A stretch of 64,000 bases of DNA from Kordiimonadaceae bacterium (GTDB taxonomy: Bacteria > Pseudomonadota > Alphaproteobacteria > Sphingomonadales > Emcibacteraceae), in the NCBI GenBank assembly GCA_018660225.1, contig JABJKT010000137.1, positions 1-64,000 of the forward strand, in the 5' to 3' direction. The notes beneath the pieces were generated by a model. It made no database searches, was not told the origin of the DNA, and worked only from the letters and a program-made list of their open reading frames with translations. Below are positions 40,509 to 50,054 of the stretch, piece after piece. Position 1 is the first letter of the stretch. Each line of letters starts with the position of its first letter. Made by a program: the position numbers and the translations under genes.

Positions 40509-41726
40509 TTGATGGAAAGAATGATGGATTCTGAATTTTACAGAATAAAAAGATTGCCGCCTTATGTATTTGCAGAAGTGAATGCCATGAAGGCCGCTGC
40601 GCGCGCGGCCGATGATGATATCATTGATTTTGGTATGGGAAACCCGGATCTGATGCCGCCGCAACATGTAATGGATAAACTTACAGAAACGATGAAAGAT
40701 CCCAAGGCGCACCGCTATTCGGCGTCAAAGGGAATTTTCGGGCTTCGTAAAGCTATGGCTGCTTATTATAAGCGACGCTTTAATGTCACCCTTGACCCTG
40801 AGAGTGAAGTAATTGCAACCCTTGGTTCTAAAGAAGGACTTGCCAACCTTGCTCAGGCTATTACCGCGCCCGGTGATGTGATTTTGGTGCCTAACCCGAG
40901 TTATCCGATCCATCATTTTGGTTTCATTATTGCTGGCGCGACCATTCGTCATCTACCAACCACTAAAGATCACGATTTTATGGAAATGCTAGCGCAGGCC
41001 GTAAAACACAGCGTTCCAAAACCGCTTGCGCTTGTGATTAATTATCCGTCAAACCCAACCGCAGAAGTGGTCGATCTTGATTTTTATAAAGAGGTTGTCG
41101 CCTATTGTATAAAACATGAAATATATATTCTTTCCGATCTGGCTTATGCTGAAATTTATTTTAATGATGTGCCGCCACCATCTATCCTTCAAGTAAATGG
41201 TGCCAAGGATATTGCCGTTGAATTTACATCCATGAGCAAGACATATTCTATGGCCGGATGGCGCATGGGTTTTGCTGTTGGAAATAAAGACCTTATCTCT
41301 GCGCTAACGCGTATGAAGTCCTATGTGGATTACGGCGCTTTTACGCCGATACAGGTTGCAGCGATCGCTGCTCTTAACGGGCCACAGGATTGTATCGATG
41401 TCGCGCGAAACACTTATAAGAAACGCCGCGATGTGCTGGTTGAAGGAATGAAGGGTTCCGGCTGGGAAATCCCGCCCCCCGACGCTACAATGTTTGCCTG
41501 GGTGCCTTTGCCTGCAGCGTGGCAAGAGGCCGGTTCGATGGAATTTTCAAAAGCACTTCTTAGCCATGCCAAGGTTGCGGTGTCGCCTGGTATTGGTTTT
41601 GGTGAATATGGCGATGGTTTTGTGCGAATTGCGTTGGTGGAAAATGAGCAAAGAATTCGACAGGCCGTCAGAAACATGAAGCAATTCATGCAAAATAGTG
41701 ATAAATATTTAAAAGAAATAAAATAA
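40509..41726 (+). CDS. PLP-dependent class I/II aminotransferase (AlaC/LL-DAP aminotransferase-like)
   Basis: DFGMGNPDLMPPQHVMDKL, NYPSNPTAEVVDLDFY, SMSKTYSMAGWRMGFAVG. Confidence 0.9.
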   Translation: MMERMMDSEFYRIKRLPPYVFAEVNAMKAAARAADDDIIDFGMGNPDLMPPQHVMDKLTETMKDPKAHRYSASKGIFGLRKAMAAYYKRRFNVTLDPESEVIATLGSKEGLANLAQAITAPGDVILVPNPSYPIHHFGFIIAGATIRHLPTTKDHDFMEMLAQAVKHSVPKPLALVINYPSNPTAEVVDLDFYKEVVAYCIKHEIYILSDLAYAEIYFNDVPPPSILQVNGAKDIAVEFTSMSKTYSMAGWRMGFAVGNKDLISALTRMKSYVDYGAFTPIQVAAIAALNGPQDCIDVARNTYKKRRDVLVEGMKGSGWEIPPPDATMFAWVPLPAAWQEAGSMEFSKALLSHAKVAVSPGIGFGEYGDGFVRIALVENEQRIRQAVRNMKQFMQNSDKYLKEIK

Positions 41727-41736
41727 GGGTAAAAGA

Positions 41737-43029
41737 TTGAGTGAATCGTTAAAAGTTGCCGTAGCCGGCCTGGGAAATGTTGGCGTAGGCGTTGTGAAAA
41801 TCCTTGAAGAACATAAAGAGCTGATCGCCGAACGTGCTGGACGTGAGATTGTTATTAAAGCAGTTTGTGCCAGAAATCATAATGTTGATCGCGGCGTTGA
41901 TCTGTCAGGATACATTTGGGTGGCTGATGCAACTACGCTGGCTGATATGGATGATGTGGATATCGTTGTAGAACTTATCGGCGGCGAAGATGGTATCGCT
42001 TTTGAAGCCGCTAAAAACACACTGAATAAGAAGAAATCACTGGTAACAGCCAATAAAGCAATGGTCGCCCATCACGGTGCAGAGCTTGCGGACCTCGCCC
42101 AGGATAACGGCGTGGCGCTTCGTTATGAAGCGGCGGTCGCGGGCGGTATTCCGATTATTAAAGCAATCGGTGAAGGTCTTGCCGCCAACAAGCTAAGCCA
42201 AGTTTACGGCATTATGAACGGCACCACCAATTATATGCTTACTCATATGGAAAGCCGTGGCCTTAGCTATGACGAAATTCTTGAGGAGGTTGAAGAACTT
42301 GGCTATCTTGAAGCCGATCCGGCGCTTGATTTAGACGGGATAGACGCCGCTCATAAGCTTGCCATATTAAGCAGTGTGGCTTTTGGTACTAAAACCGATT
42401 TTGATAATGTTTATATTGAAGGTATCCGTAAAATTCAGGGTGTCGATATTGAATATGCCAAGGAACTTGGTTACCGGATTAAACTTCTGGGTATGACAAA
42501 ATTTGAAGACGGCAATTTATCACAGCGTGTCCATCCGGTAATGATTGACCGTAATCTTCCAATCGCCGGGGTTATGGACGGCTTTAACGCACTTGTAGTT
42601 GATGGGGATTATATTGATAGGACTTTTTATCAGGGACGCGGCGCAGGTGAGGGGCCAACGGCTTCTGCTGTTGTTGCGGATATTATTGATATCGCTCGTG
42701 GTCACAGTGGACCTGCGTTCTTTAAGCCGGCGGCAAAACTAGTATCAGCCAATCCGGTTTCGATAAACGCACGAAAAGGCGCTTATTATGTCCGCCTTCA
42801 TGTGAAGGATGAAGCGGGCGTAATTGCTGATATTACTGCCGGTCTAAAAAGTGCGAGTGTGTCAGTGGAAACCATGCTGCAAAAAGGTTCAGAGCAAGAC
42901 GGTACTGTCTATGTGGTGATTACCACTCACGAGACAACAGAAACTGCAATCAAAGATGCACTTAACCGTATCAATGAGCTTTCATCTGTGATAGAAAACC
43001 CGTTATCAATTAGAATTGAAAATTTATAA
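41737..43029 (+). CDS. hom: Homoserine dehydrogenase with C-terminal ACT domain
   Basis: VAVAGLGNVGVGVVKIL; TANKAMVAHHGAELADLA; GIMNGTTNYMLTHME; YYVRLHVKDEAGVIADIT. Confidence 0.95.
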   Translation: MSESLKVAVAGLGNVGVGVVKILEEHKELIAERAGREIVIKAVCARNHNVDRGVDLSGYIWVADATTLADMDDVDIVVELIGGEDGIAFEAAKNTLNKKKSLVTANKAMVAHHGAELADLAQDNGVALRYEAAVAGGIPIIKAIGEGLAANKLSQVYGIMNGTTNYMLTHMESRGLSYDEILEEVEELGYLEADPALDLDGIDAAHKLAILSSVAFGTKTDFDNVYIEGIRKIQGVDIEYAKELGYRIKLLGMTKFEDGNLSQRVHPVMIDRNLPIAGVMDGFNALVVDGDYIDRTFYQGRGAGEGPTASAVVADIIDIARGHSGPAFFKPAAKLVSANPVSINARKGAYYVRLHVKDEAGVIADITAGLKSASVSVETMLQKGSEQDGTVYVVITTHETTETAIKDALNRINELSSVIENPLSIRIENL

Positions 43030-43079
43030 AATTAAGATATATTCTGTTTAAGAATAAAATAAAAAAATAGGAAATAAAA

Positions 43080-44057
43080 ATGGCTATTAATTCGACTTTA
43101 GATCGTGTTTTTGTACTAGAACTCGTTCGTGTCACTGAAGCAGCAGCAATAGCGGCAGCGAAACTAGTAGGAATGGGCGACGAAAAAGCGGCAGATGCTG
43201 CTGCGGTTGAATCAATGCGCAATGAATTTAATCAATTGGATATTAAAGGCCGCATTGTAATCGGCGAAGGTGAACGCGACGAAGCGCCAATGCTTTTTAT
43301 CGGCGAAGAAGTGGGTACGGGCAATGGTCCGGAAATTGATATTGCTCTTGATCCTTTAGAAGGAACTACCATCGCTGCCAAAGCAATGCAAAATTCGCTT
43401 GCTGTTGTAGCGCTTGCTGAAAAAGGCAATCTTCTTAATGCACCAGATGTTTATATGGATAAAATCGCTGTTGGTCCCGGTCTTCCTTTAGGTGTGGTTG
43501 ATCTTGATAATTCCGTTGAAGAAAACGTCAAGGCTGTAGCGAAAGCTAAAGACCGCCCGATAAGTGATATGCTGGTCTGTGTTCTTGACCGTCCTCGTCA
43601 CGCGGATATTATTGAAAAAATTCGTGCAACAGGTGCCCGGGTTAAACTTATTGGTGACGGTGATGTGGCCGGTGTTATTGACACAACGGACCCCGATACT
43701 TCAGTTGATCTTTATATGGGTTCTGGCGGTGCGCCGGAAGGTGTTCTCGCCGCGGCGGCACTTCGCTGCATTGGTGGTCAAATTCAAGGCCGTCTGACTT
43801 TCAGGAATGATACAGAGCGCGGACGTGCTCATAAATGGGGTATTGAAGACCTTGACCGTAAATATTCAACCGAGGATATGGCATCAGGTGACGTGATCTT
43901 TGCCGCAACCGGTGTTACGGACGGCACGCTTCTTCGCGGTGTTCATACTACGCTTGACGGTAAGGGATATACTACGGACACGGTTGTTATGCGTTCGGCG
44001 TCAAAAACGGTCAGAAATATTAAAACCGTTCATAACCGCGAAACCAAACTGTCTTAA
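43080..44057 (+). CDS. glpX: Class II fructose-1,6-bisphosphatase
   Basis: IVIGEGERDEAPMLFIGEEVGTGNGPEIDIALDPLEGTTIAAK; GSGGAPEGVLAAAALRCIGGQIQGRL. Confidence 0.95.
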   Translation: MAINSTLDRVFVLELVRVTEAAAIAAAKLVGMGDEKAADAAAVESMRNEFNQLDIKGRIVIGEGERDEAPMLFIGEEVGTGNGPEIDIALDPLEGTTIAAKAMQNSLAVVALAEKGNLLNAPDVYMDKIAVGPGLPLGVVDLDNSVEENVKAVAKAKDRPISDMLVCVLDRPRHADIIEKIRATGARVKLIGDGDVAGVIDTTDPDTSVDLYMGSGGAPEGVLAAAALRCIGGQIQGRLTFRNDTERGRAHKWGIEDLDRKYSTEDMASGDVIFAATGVTDGTLLRGVHTTLDGKGYTTDTVVMRSASKTVRNIKTVHNRETKLS

Positions 44058-44066
44058 AAAAAATAG

Positions 44067-45875
44067 ATGACAAAAGAAAATAATTCCACAGCTGAACTTG
44101 ATCTTATATTGGCTGTGGAAAGCTCGGTTATGGGCCGCGCTTGGGTCGCGAGACCTGCTGAGCACCGTATCGTTCAGGCTATCTCCCAAAATCATAATCT
44201 TCCTGAAATTTTTGCAAGGGTTGTTGTCGGTCGCGGGATTGATGTTGATACGGCTGAGGTTTTTTTAAAGCCTACATTAAAAGAAACACTGCCTGATCCT
44301 TCCCATTTTAAAGATATGGATAAAGCCTGCACGCGTATTGCTGATGCAATTGTGGCAGGTGAAAAAGTCGCCGTTTTTGGTGATTATGATGTGGACGGGG
44401 CCACTTCATCGGCCATATTCAAACGTTTTTTTAAATCCGTAGGTAGTGATATCACCGCCTATATCCCCGACCGGATGTTGGAAGGTTACGGCCCCAACAC
44501 CAAAGCGCTGCTTGAGCTTAAAGCAGCGGGGCATGATCTGGTAATCACCGTTGATTGCGGCATCGTATCTTATGACCCGCTGAGTGCGGCGACGAAGGCC
44601 GGGCTTGATATGATTGTCGTTGATCATCATCAGGCCGGTGCAGAGCTTCCGGACGCGGTGGCGGTTGTTAACCCGAACCGCCTTGATGAAGAGCCGGGCT
44701 ACGGTCAGCTCGCCGCGATCGGCGTCAGTTTTATCACCATTGTCGGCGTTAACCGTGAACTTCGAAACAGGGGCTGGTATAAAGAAAATGATAAAGCTGA
44801 ACCGGATATTATCCAGTGGCTTGATCTGGTAGCGCTTGGAACGATCTGCGATATGGTGCCGCTAACCGGCGTTAACCGGGCACTGGTCGCGCAAGGTTTA
44901 AAGATCATGGCATCCCGTAAAAATATTGGTCTTAAAGCACTAAGTGATGTTTCCGGCATCACAGAAGAACCAAATACTTATCATTCAGGATTTTTACTTG
45001 GTCCACGTGTTAATGCCGGTGGTCGTGTCGGTCGTTCTGAAGCCGGAACGATTTTATTAAGCACTGAAGATGAGCAGGAAGCGATTAACATATCGCAAGA
45101 ACTTAATACTTATAACGCTGAACGAAAAGCCATTGAAGCCATGGTCCAAGAAGACGCCATGAACCAAGTACTCAATAAAATTGGTGTCGGTGGTGTGGTG
45201 CCACCGGTTATTATTGCTGCTGGTGTAGGCTGGCACCCCGGTGTGATCGGTATTGTCGCCGGTAGGCTTAAAGAACATTTCGCCCGCCCGACCATTGTTA
45301 TTGCTATTGATGATCGGGGGGATGCTAAAGGTTCTGGCCGTTCAATAATGGGGGTTGATTTAGGCTCGGCCATTAGTGCCGCGCGTCAGCTTGAAATCCT
45401 TAGCGCAGGCGGCGGTCATGCCATGGCGGCGGGGCTTAGTATGCGGTCAGAAAAAATAGACGAGCTTAGTGAATTTTTAACCGAACAACTTTCGGCAAAA
45501 GTGGGTGATGCGATCACGTCGCTTAGTTTAAAACTGGACGGTGTTTTAAGTCTATCGGCCGTTAATCCAGAACTGGTTCATACACTTGATAAAATTGGCC
45601 CTTACGGGCAGGGCAACGCCCAGCCGCGTTTTGCGTTTAGTGATGTATTTGTTTCATACGTTGATATTGTTGGCAAAGATCACATCAAATGCAGCTTTAA
45701 AGGCGCAGATGGATCAACGGTTAAGGCGATGGCTTTTCGGTCCGCCGATAAACCACTAGGCCGCTTACTGATAGAATCCCGCGGTAAAAATATAAAAATC
45801 GCCGGAACCATTAGAAATAACCACTGGAATGGCCGTACATCGGCGGAAATTTTCATTGATGACGCCGCAAAATAA
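44067..45875 (+). CDS. recJ: Single-stranded-DNA-specific exonuclease RecJ
   Basis: VAVFGDYDVDGATSSAIFKRFF; IVVDHHQAGAELPDAVAVVNPNR; LSAGGGHAMAAGLSM. Confidence 0.95.
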   Translation: MTKENNSTAELDLILAVESSVMGRAWVARPAEHRIVQAISQNHNLPEIFARVVVGRGIDVDTAEVFLKPTLKETLPDPSHFKDMDKACTRIADAIVAGEKVAVFGDYDVDGATSSAIFKRFFKSVGSDITAYIPDRMLEGYGPNTKALLELKAAGHDLVITVDCGIVSYDPLSAATKAGLDMIVVDHHQAGAELPDAVAVVNPNRLDEEPGYGQLAAIGVSFITIVGVNRELRNRGWYKENDKAEPDIIQWLDLVALGTICDMVPLTGVNRALVAQGLKIMASRKNIGLKALSDVSGITEEPNTYHSGFLLGPRVNAGGRVGRSEAGTILLSTEDEQEAINISQELNTYNAERKAIEAMVQEDAMNQVLNKIGVGGVVPPVIIAAGVGWHPGVIGIVAGRLKEHFARPTIVIAIDDRGDAKGSGRSIMGVDLGSAISAARQLEILSAGGGHAMAAGLSMRSEKIDELSEFLTEQLSAKVGDAITSLSLKLDGVLSLSAVNPELVHTLDKIGPYGQGNAQPRFAFSDVFVSYVDIVGKDHIKCSFKGADGSTVKAMAFRSADKPLGRLLIESRGKNIKIAGTIRNNHWNGRTSAEIFIDDAAK

Positions 45876-45962
45876 GCCAATATCAAAAAAAGATATCTTA
45901 ATAGCAAAAAATATATTGACCGCAGCACCTTGAACGGTTAGAAACCACCCACCGACTAAGAC

Positions 45963-46037
45963 GGCCCCTTCGTCTAGCGGTTAGGACGCGGCCCTTTCAC
46001 GGCTGAAACACGGGTTCGATTCCCGTAGGGGTCACCA
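45963..46037 (+). tRNA. tRNA-Glu (anticodon TTC), CCA encoded
   Basis: GGCCCCTTCGTCTAGCGGTTAGGACGCGGCCCTTTCACGGCTGAAACACGGGTTCGATTCCCGTAGGGGTCACCA: acceptor GGCCCCT/AGGGGTC, anticodon loop CTTTCAC, T-arm GGTTCGATTCC. Confidence 0.95.
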
Positions 46038-46057
46038 ACCTTTCTTAGGTTGGACTA

Positions 46058-47236
46058 TCAGGAAATAATCTCTTCCAACGCCTCAATAAATTTATCAATC
46101 TCACTTTCATCGTTATAATAATGTACTGATGCTCGGACCAAATTCGGCAATCTGTTTTTGGTTGCGTCTAGTAGGGTGCTGCTCGGGTCGGACAGGCTTG
46201 TGTTTATGCCTCGTGAGCGAAGGGCATCGACGATTTCTCCTGCTTCATGGCCATCTATATGGAATGTGGTTATGGCGCATTGTGCTTCGCTTATTGTGTG
46301 AAGGTGAACGCCGGGCAGGGTGCTGAGTTTACTGCGTAGATATCCGGCGAGTTCATCATTGCGGGCTTTGATGTTTTCAAGGCCGATATCAAGGGCGTAA
46401 TTGACGGCGGCACCGAAGCCTAGCTTGGCGGCGCAGTTATCTTCCCAATTTTCAAAACGTCTGGCGTCGGGCCTAAGTTCGTATCTGGTCGGGCTGACCC
46501 ATGTGGCGCTTCTTAGATCAACAATCGGCGGGTGAAGGCTTTCTATCACTGATTTTCTAACATATAAAAAACCAACGCCGCGCGGACCGCGTAGATATTT
46601 GCGGCTGGTGGCGGATAGCATATCGCAGCCCAGCTCTTCCACATCTATCGGCATTTGTCCAACCGACTGGCAGGCATCAAGCAAAAAGAGGATGTTATGT
46701 TTTTTGGCGACCTTGCCAAGTTCGGCGACCGCATTGACTAACCCGCTATTGGTCGGGACATGGGTCGCGGAAATGAGTTTTACTTTGTCATCAATCATAC
46801 TTTCCAAAATATCAATGCACAGATTACCATCTTCACCGCTAGGAATAACTTCAATCGAGACGCCCTTTTCATTGGCCATGTGAAGATAGGCGATGAAGTT
46901 TGATACATATTCCGCTTCAACGGTCAGGATGCGGTCACCGGGTTTAAAATCAATCGCGTAAAAGGCCATGGCCCAGCCAACCGTTGCATTTTCAACGATG
47001 GCAATTTCTTCGGCGCTTGCATTGATTAAACGAGCAACCGATTTATATACATTTTCCACTTGGCTTTGTGACTTTGCAAGTGCTTCATAACCGCCGATCG
47101 ACGCTTCGAGATCAAGATAGTTTTTTTGCGTATCCAGAACCACTTGGGTCACGAGGGAGGCACCAGCATTATTGAAATGAATGACATTCTTTTTGCCGGG
47201 GGTGTCTTCATATATTTTTTCTTTATCAAGTGTCAT
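46058..47236 (-). CDS. Aminotransferase class V (cysteine desulfurase-like) family protein
   Basis: IHFNNAGASLVTQVVLDTQKNYL; LLDACQSVGQMPIDVEELGCDMLSATSRKYLRGPRGVGFLYVRK; start taken as MTLDKEKIYED at 47236. Confidence 0.87.
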   Translation of the reverse strand: MTLDKEKIYEDTPGKKNVIHFNNAGASLVTQVVLDTQKNYLDLEASIGGYEALAKSQSQVENVYKSVARLINASAEEIAIVENATVGWAMAFYAIDFKPGDRILTVEAEYVSNFIAYLHMANEKGVSIEVIPSGEDGNLCIDILESMIDDKVKLISATHVPTNSGLVNAVAELGKVAKKHNILFLLDACQSVGQMPIDVEELGCDMLSATSRKYLRGPRGVGFLYVRKSVIESLHPPIVDLRSATWVSPTRYELRPDARRFENWEDNCAAKLGFGAAVNYALDIGLENIKARNDELAGYLRSKLSTLPGVHLHTISEAQCAITTFHIDGHEAGEIVDALRSRGINTSLSDPSSTLLDATKNRLPNLVRASVHYYNDESEIDKFIEALEEIIS

Positions 47237-47347
47237 TTTTGTTCCTTCAGATCTTAAATGCACTAGATCATAATTTTTACTCTTCCTCAATTGAAATAAT
47301 TGAGTTAGCATCTGCCCTTAATTAAAAAAAATAATGGGAATGTTATA

Positions 47348-48925
47348 TTGCTTAAATCTTTTATTACCTGTGTATTATTTCTATTTAGTGCGCTCAGTGC
47401 TCAGGCGCAAAATTTTCAATTTGTTGAAGCAACTATTGATGATATTCACGCCTCGCTTAAATCCGGCGAAATGTCGTGCCGTGAAATTGTTACCGGCTAT
47501 ATTGAGCGGATTAATTATTATGATCAAGACACGAAACTAAATGCCATTACGGTGATAAACCAAAATGCTTTAGCAAAAGCCGATGCCATTGACGTTAAGC
47601 TAAAAAATGGCGAAACCTTGGGGCCGCTTTATTGTGCACCAATGCTGATTAAAGATAATTATGACACTCATGACCTGCCGACAACTGGCGGCTCTATTGC
47701 CCTTAAAGACAGCTATCCGCCAGATGATGCGTTTATGGTGGGGAAACTGCGTGAAGCAGATGCCATCGTCATTGCCAAAACCAATATGGCCGAATGGGCT
47801 TTTAGCCCGCGCCAATCGGTAAGCTCATCTTTTGGAACCACAGCTAATGCTTACGACCTTGCAAGGGTTCCTGCGGGATCAAGCGGCGGAACGGCGTCTG
47901 GTACAGCGGCAAGCTTCGGTGTGGCCGGAATGGGATCAGATACAGGAAACAGCATCCGCGGGCCGTCTTCTCATTTAGCGCTTTTTGGTATCCGCTCGAC
48001 CATTGGCCTTACGAGCCGCGACGGCGTCATTCCGCTCGCGTGGGACCGGGATGTTGCGGGACCGATGACCCGCACAGTTACTGACGGTGCAAAAGTTTTC
48101 AATGTTGTGGCGGGTTATGATCCCAAAGACAGGATGACCGAACTCGGCCGCGGCAAACGTAAAGATGATTACACAAAATATCTTGATAAAAATGCTCTTA
48201 AGGGAAAACGGATTGGTGTGCTTCGCTCACTGGTTTTTACTGAAGATGCTGATCCTGAAATTACCGCCCTTTTCATTCAGGCAGTGGATGATTTAAAAGC
48301 GGCAGGAGCCATCATTGTTGACTCGTTTGAAATCCCGAATTTTGCAGAACATCGGGACGCGCCAAATTTTTGCATGCGTTTTCGCTATGATATGCATGAA
48401 TATTTAAAAACATTAGGGCCGGATGCACCGTTAAAAGATGTGACGATGGTCTTGGAAACCGGGCAGTATTCGCCGGATGCCAAAGGCGGGTTAGAGCGCT
48501 TTGGCGCGGGGCCGCTTGATATTCATCCTAATGATCAAAATCCGCCCTGTTTGGAATTTCCTAATCATCCTGGGCGTAATGCCTTTAAAGCTGATGTTGA
48601 AAATGCCATGGACGCCCATAATGTTGAGGCGATAATTTATCCAAGCTGGACCAATCCGCCAGCACTGCTTGCTCGTGCTAACGAAGATTATGCAGGCGAT
48701 AACAGCCAAATCGTTGCCCCGGCAACAGGGCTTCCTGCGGTCACCGTTCCTATGGGTTTTTCCCACGGAAACCTACCGGCAGGGCTTCAGATATTAGCGC
48801 GGGCTTATAGCGAGGATATTTTGTTTTCATTTGCCTATGCTTATGAGCAGGCAACAAAACACAGAAAGCCACCAAGACGGTTTCCTGAAATTGAAAAACA
48901 AACAAGATTTGCCGTAAGGAAATAA
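47348..48925 (+). CDS. Secreted amidase (amidase signature family)
   Basis: Signal peptide; GPLYCAPMLIKDNYDTHDLPTTGGS; VPAGSSGGTASGTAASFGVAGMGSDTGNSIRGPSSH (Ser-Ser-Lys motif region). Confidence 0.93.
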   Translation: MLKSFITCVLFLFSALSAQAQNFQFVEATIDDIHASLKSGEMSCREIVTGYIERINYYDQDTKLNAITVINQNALAKADAIDVKLKNGETLGPLYCAPMLIKDNYDTHDLPTTGGSIALKDSYPPDDAFMVGKLREADAIVIAKTNMAEWAFSPRQSVSSSFGTTANAYDLARVPAGSSGGTASGTAASFGVAGMGSDTGNSIRGPSSHLALFGIRSTIGLTSRDGVIPLAWDRDVAGPMTRTVTDGAKVFNVVAGYDPKDRMTELGRGKRKDDYTKYLDKNALKGKRIGVLRSLVFTEDADPEITALFIQAVDDLKAAGAIIVDSFEIPNFAEHRDAPNFCMRFRYDMHEYLKTLGPDAPLKDVTMVLETGQYSPDAKGGLERFGAGPLDIHPNDQNPPCLEFPNHPGRNAFKADVENAMDAHNVEAIIYPSWTNPPALLARANEDYAGDNSQIVAPATGLPAVTVPMGFSHGNLPAGLQILARAYSEDILFSFAYAYEQATKHRKPPRRFPEIEKQTRFAVRK

Positions 48926-49025
48926 AAGCGATATTGAAAAGTCGGGCGATTATATTCCCGCCTTGCGCCCAATAGTGGATTATTCTATAACTTTATAATA
49001 ATAAAAAAAGATATAGGAGCCTTCA

Positions 49026-50048
49026 TTGTTAAAGGGTATGTGCTTTAAAAATATAATTCTCATTATGCTTAGTGCCGCATTATCGTTGATGCCGGTATCG
49101 TCATCACTGGCGGCGCGTAAGCAATTTAACATTGGTACAGGCTTTATCGGCAGCTCCATGCATGCGCTTGGTACAGTGATGGCTAAGCATATGCAAAAAA
49201 ATCTTAGAATGCGTGTTACGGCGAGACCTTATGTGGGGCCGAGCGCATTTTTACCGCTTGTTAATGTCGGGGAGCTTTCAATGGGGCTTTCTTCCATGGG
49301 GGAAGCTCACGCCTCATACCGTGGGCTTGACACGGACCCGATGAAAGATGTTCGCACTGTCGCACGTATTTTTGCTATGCCATTTGCCTTTATTGTTCGA
49401 AAAGACAGCGGCATTAAAACAATTTCTGAACTGCGCGGCAAAAAAGTCGTGCTTAATTTTGCTGCTGCGGGGGCCCTTGGCGATATGTCACAAACCATGC
49501 TTGATGGCGCTGGGCTCAGCAGCGATGATGTGGACGTGATCACCGTTTCCGGTGTTGGGCCGGGCATTGAAGCGGTGGTTGTAGGAAACGCCGATGCGGC
49601 GCCCGGCAGTGTCAGTATGGCTGCGGTCCGAAAAGCCAATGCAACGGCAGGCATTACAGTCTTAACGCTGGCTGCAGAAGGCTTCGAAGAAAGGTTAGAG
49701 CAATCAACATCATCCGACATCAGACCACTTGTGGTGGATGCGGGGGCTTATCCCGGAGTTGAGGAGGAAACAAGAATTTTTGCACTGGATATTTTCCTTG
49801 TGGTGCCAAAAGCATTGGAAGACGAAGATGTGGTGAAAATACTCGACGTGCTTCATAATAACTGGGACGATATGGGAAAGGAATATAACGGACTCTCCAA
49901 TTTTTCAACTGATGAATTTGTTCATGAAACCCAAACCGTGCCTTATCATCCGGCGGCGATAGATTATTATAAAAGCGCTAAAATCGGCGCCATCTGGGAC
50001 GAAGCGGCGGAGCAAAGAAATCAAATGCTGCTTGATGTCTGGAACTGA
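49026..50048 (+). CDS. TAXI-family TRAP transporter solute-binding protein
   Basis: Signal peptide; FNIGTGFIGSSMHALGTVMAKHM; LRGKKVVLNFAAAGALGDMSQTML; downstream fused TRAP permease. Confidence 0.88.
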   Translation: MLKGMCFKNIILIMLSAALSLMPVSSSLAARKQFNIGTGFIGSSMHALGTVMAKHMQKNLRMRVTARPYVGPSAFLPLVNVGELSMGLSSMGEAHASYRGLDTDPMKDVRTVARIFAMPFAFIVRKDSGIKTISELRGKKVVLNFAAAGALGDMSQTMLDGAGLSSDDVDVITVSGVGPGIEAVVVGNADAAPGSVSMAAVRKANATAGITVLTLAAEGFEERLEQSTSSDIRPLVVDAGAYPGVEEETRIFALDIFLVVPKALEDEDVVKILDVLHNNWDDMGKEYNGLSNFSTDEFVHETQTVPYHPAAIDYYKSAKIGAIWDEAAEQRNQMLLDVWN

Positions 50049-50054
50049 TTAACC

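Noticed and set aside
40173-40712. 179-aa minus-strand ORF across the NSS transporter/aminotransferase junction
   Set aside because: Overlaps two convincingly identified plus-strand genes and has no domain-like features.
49307-49720. 137-aa minus-strand ORF antisense to the TAXI binding protein
   Set aside because: Antisense shadow of a well-supported CDS; no family resemblance.
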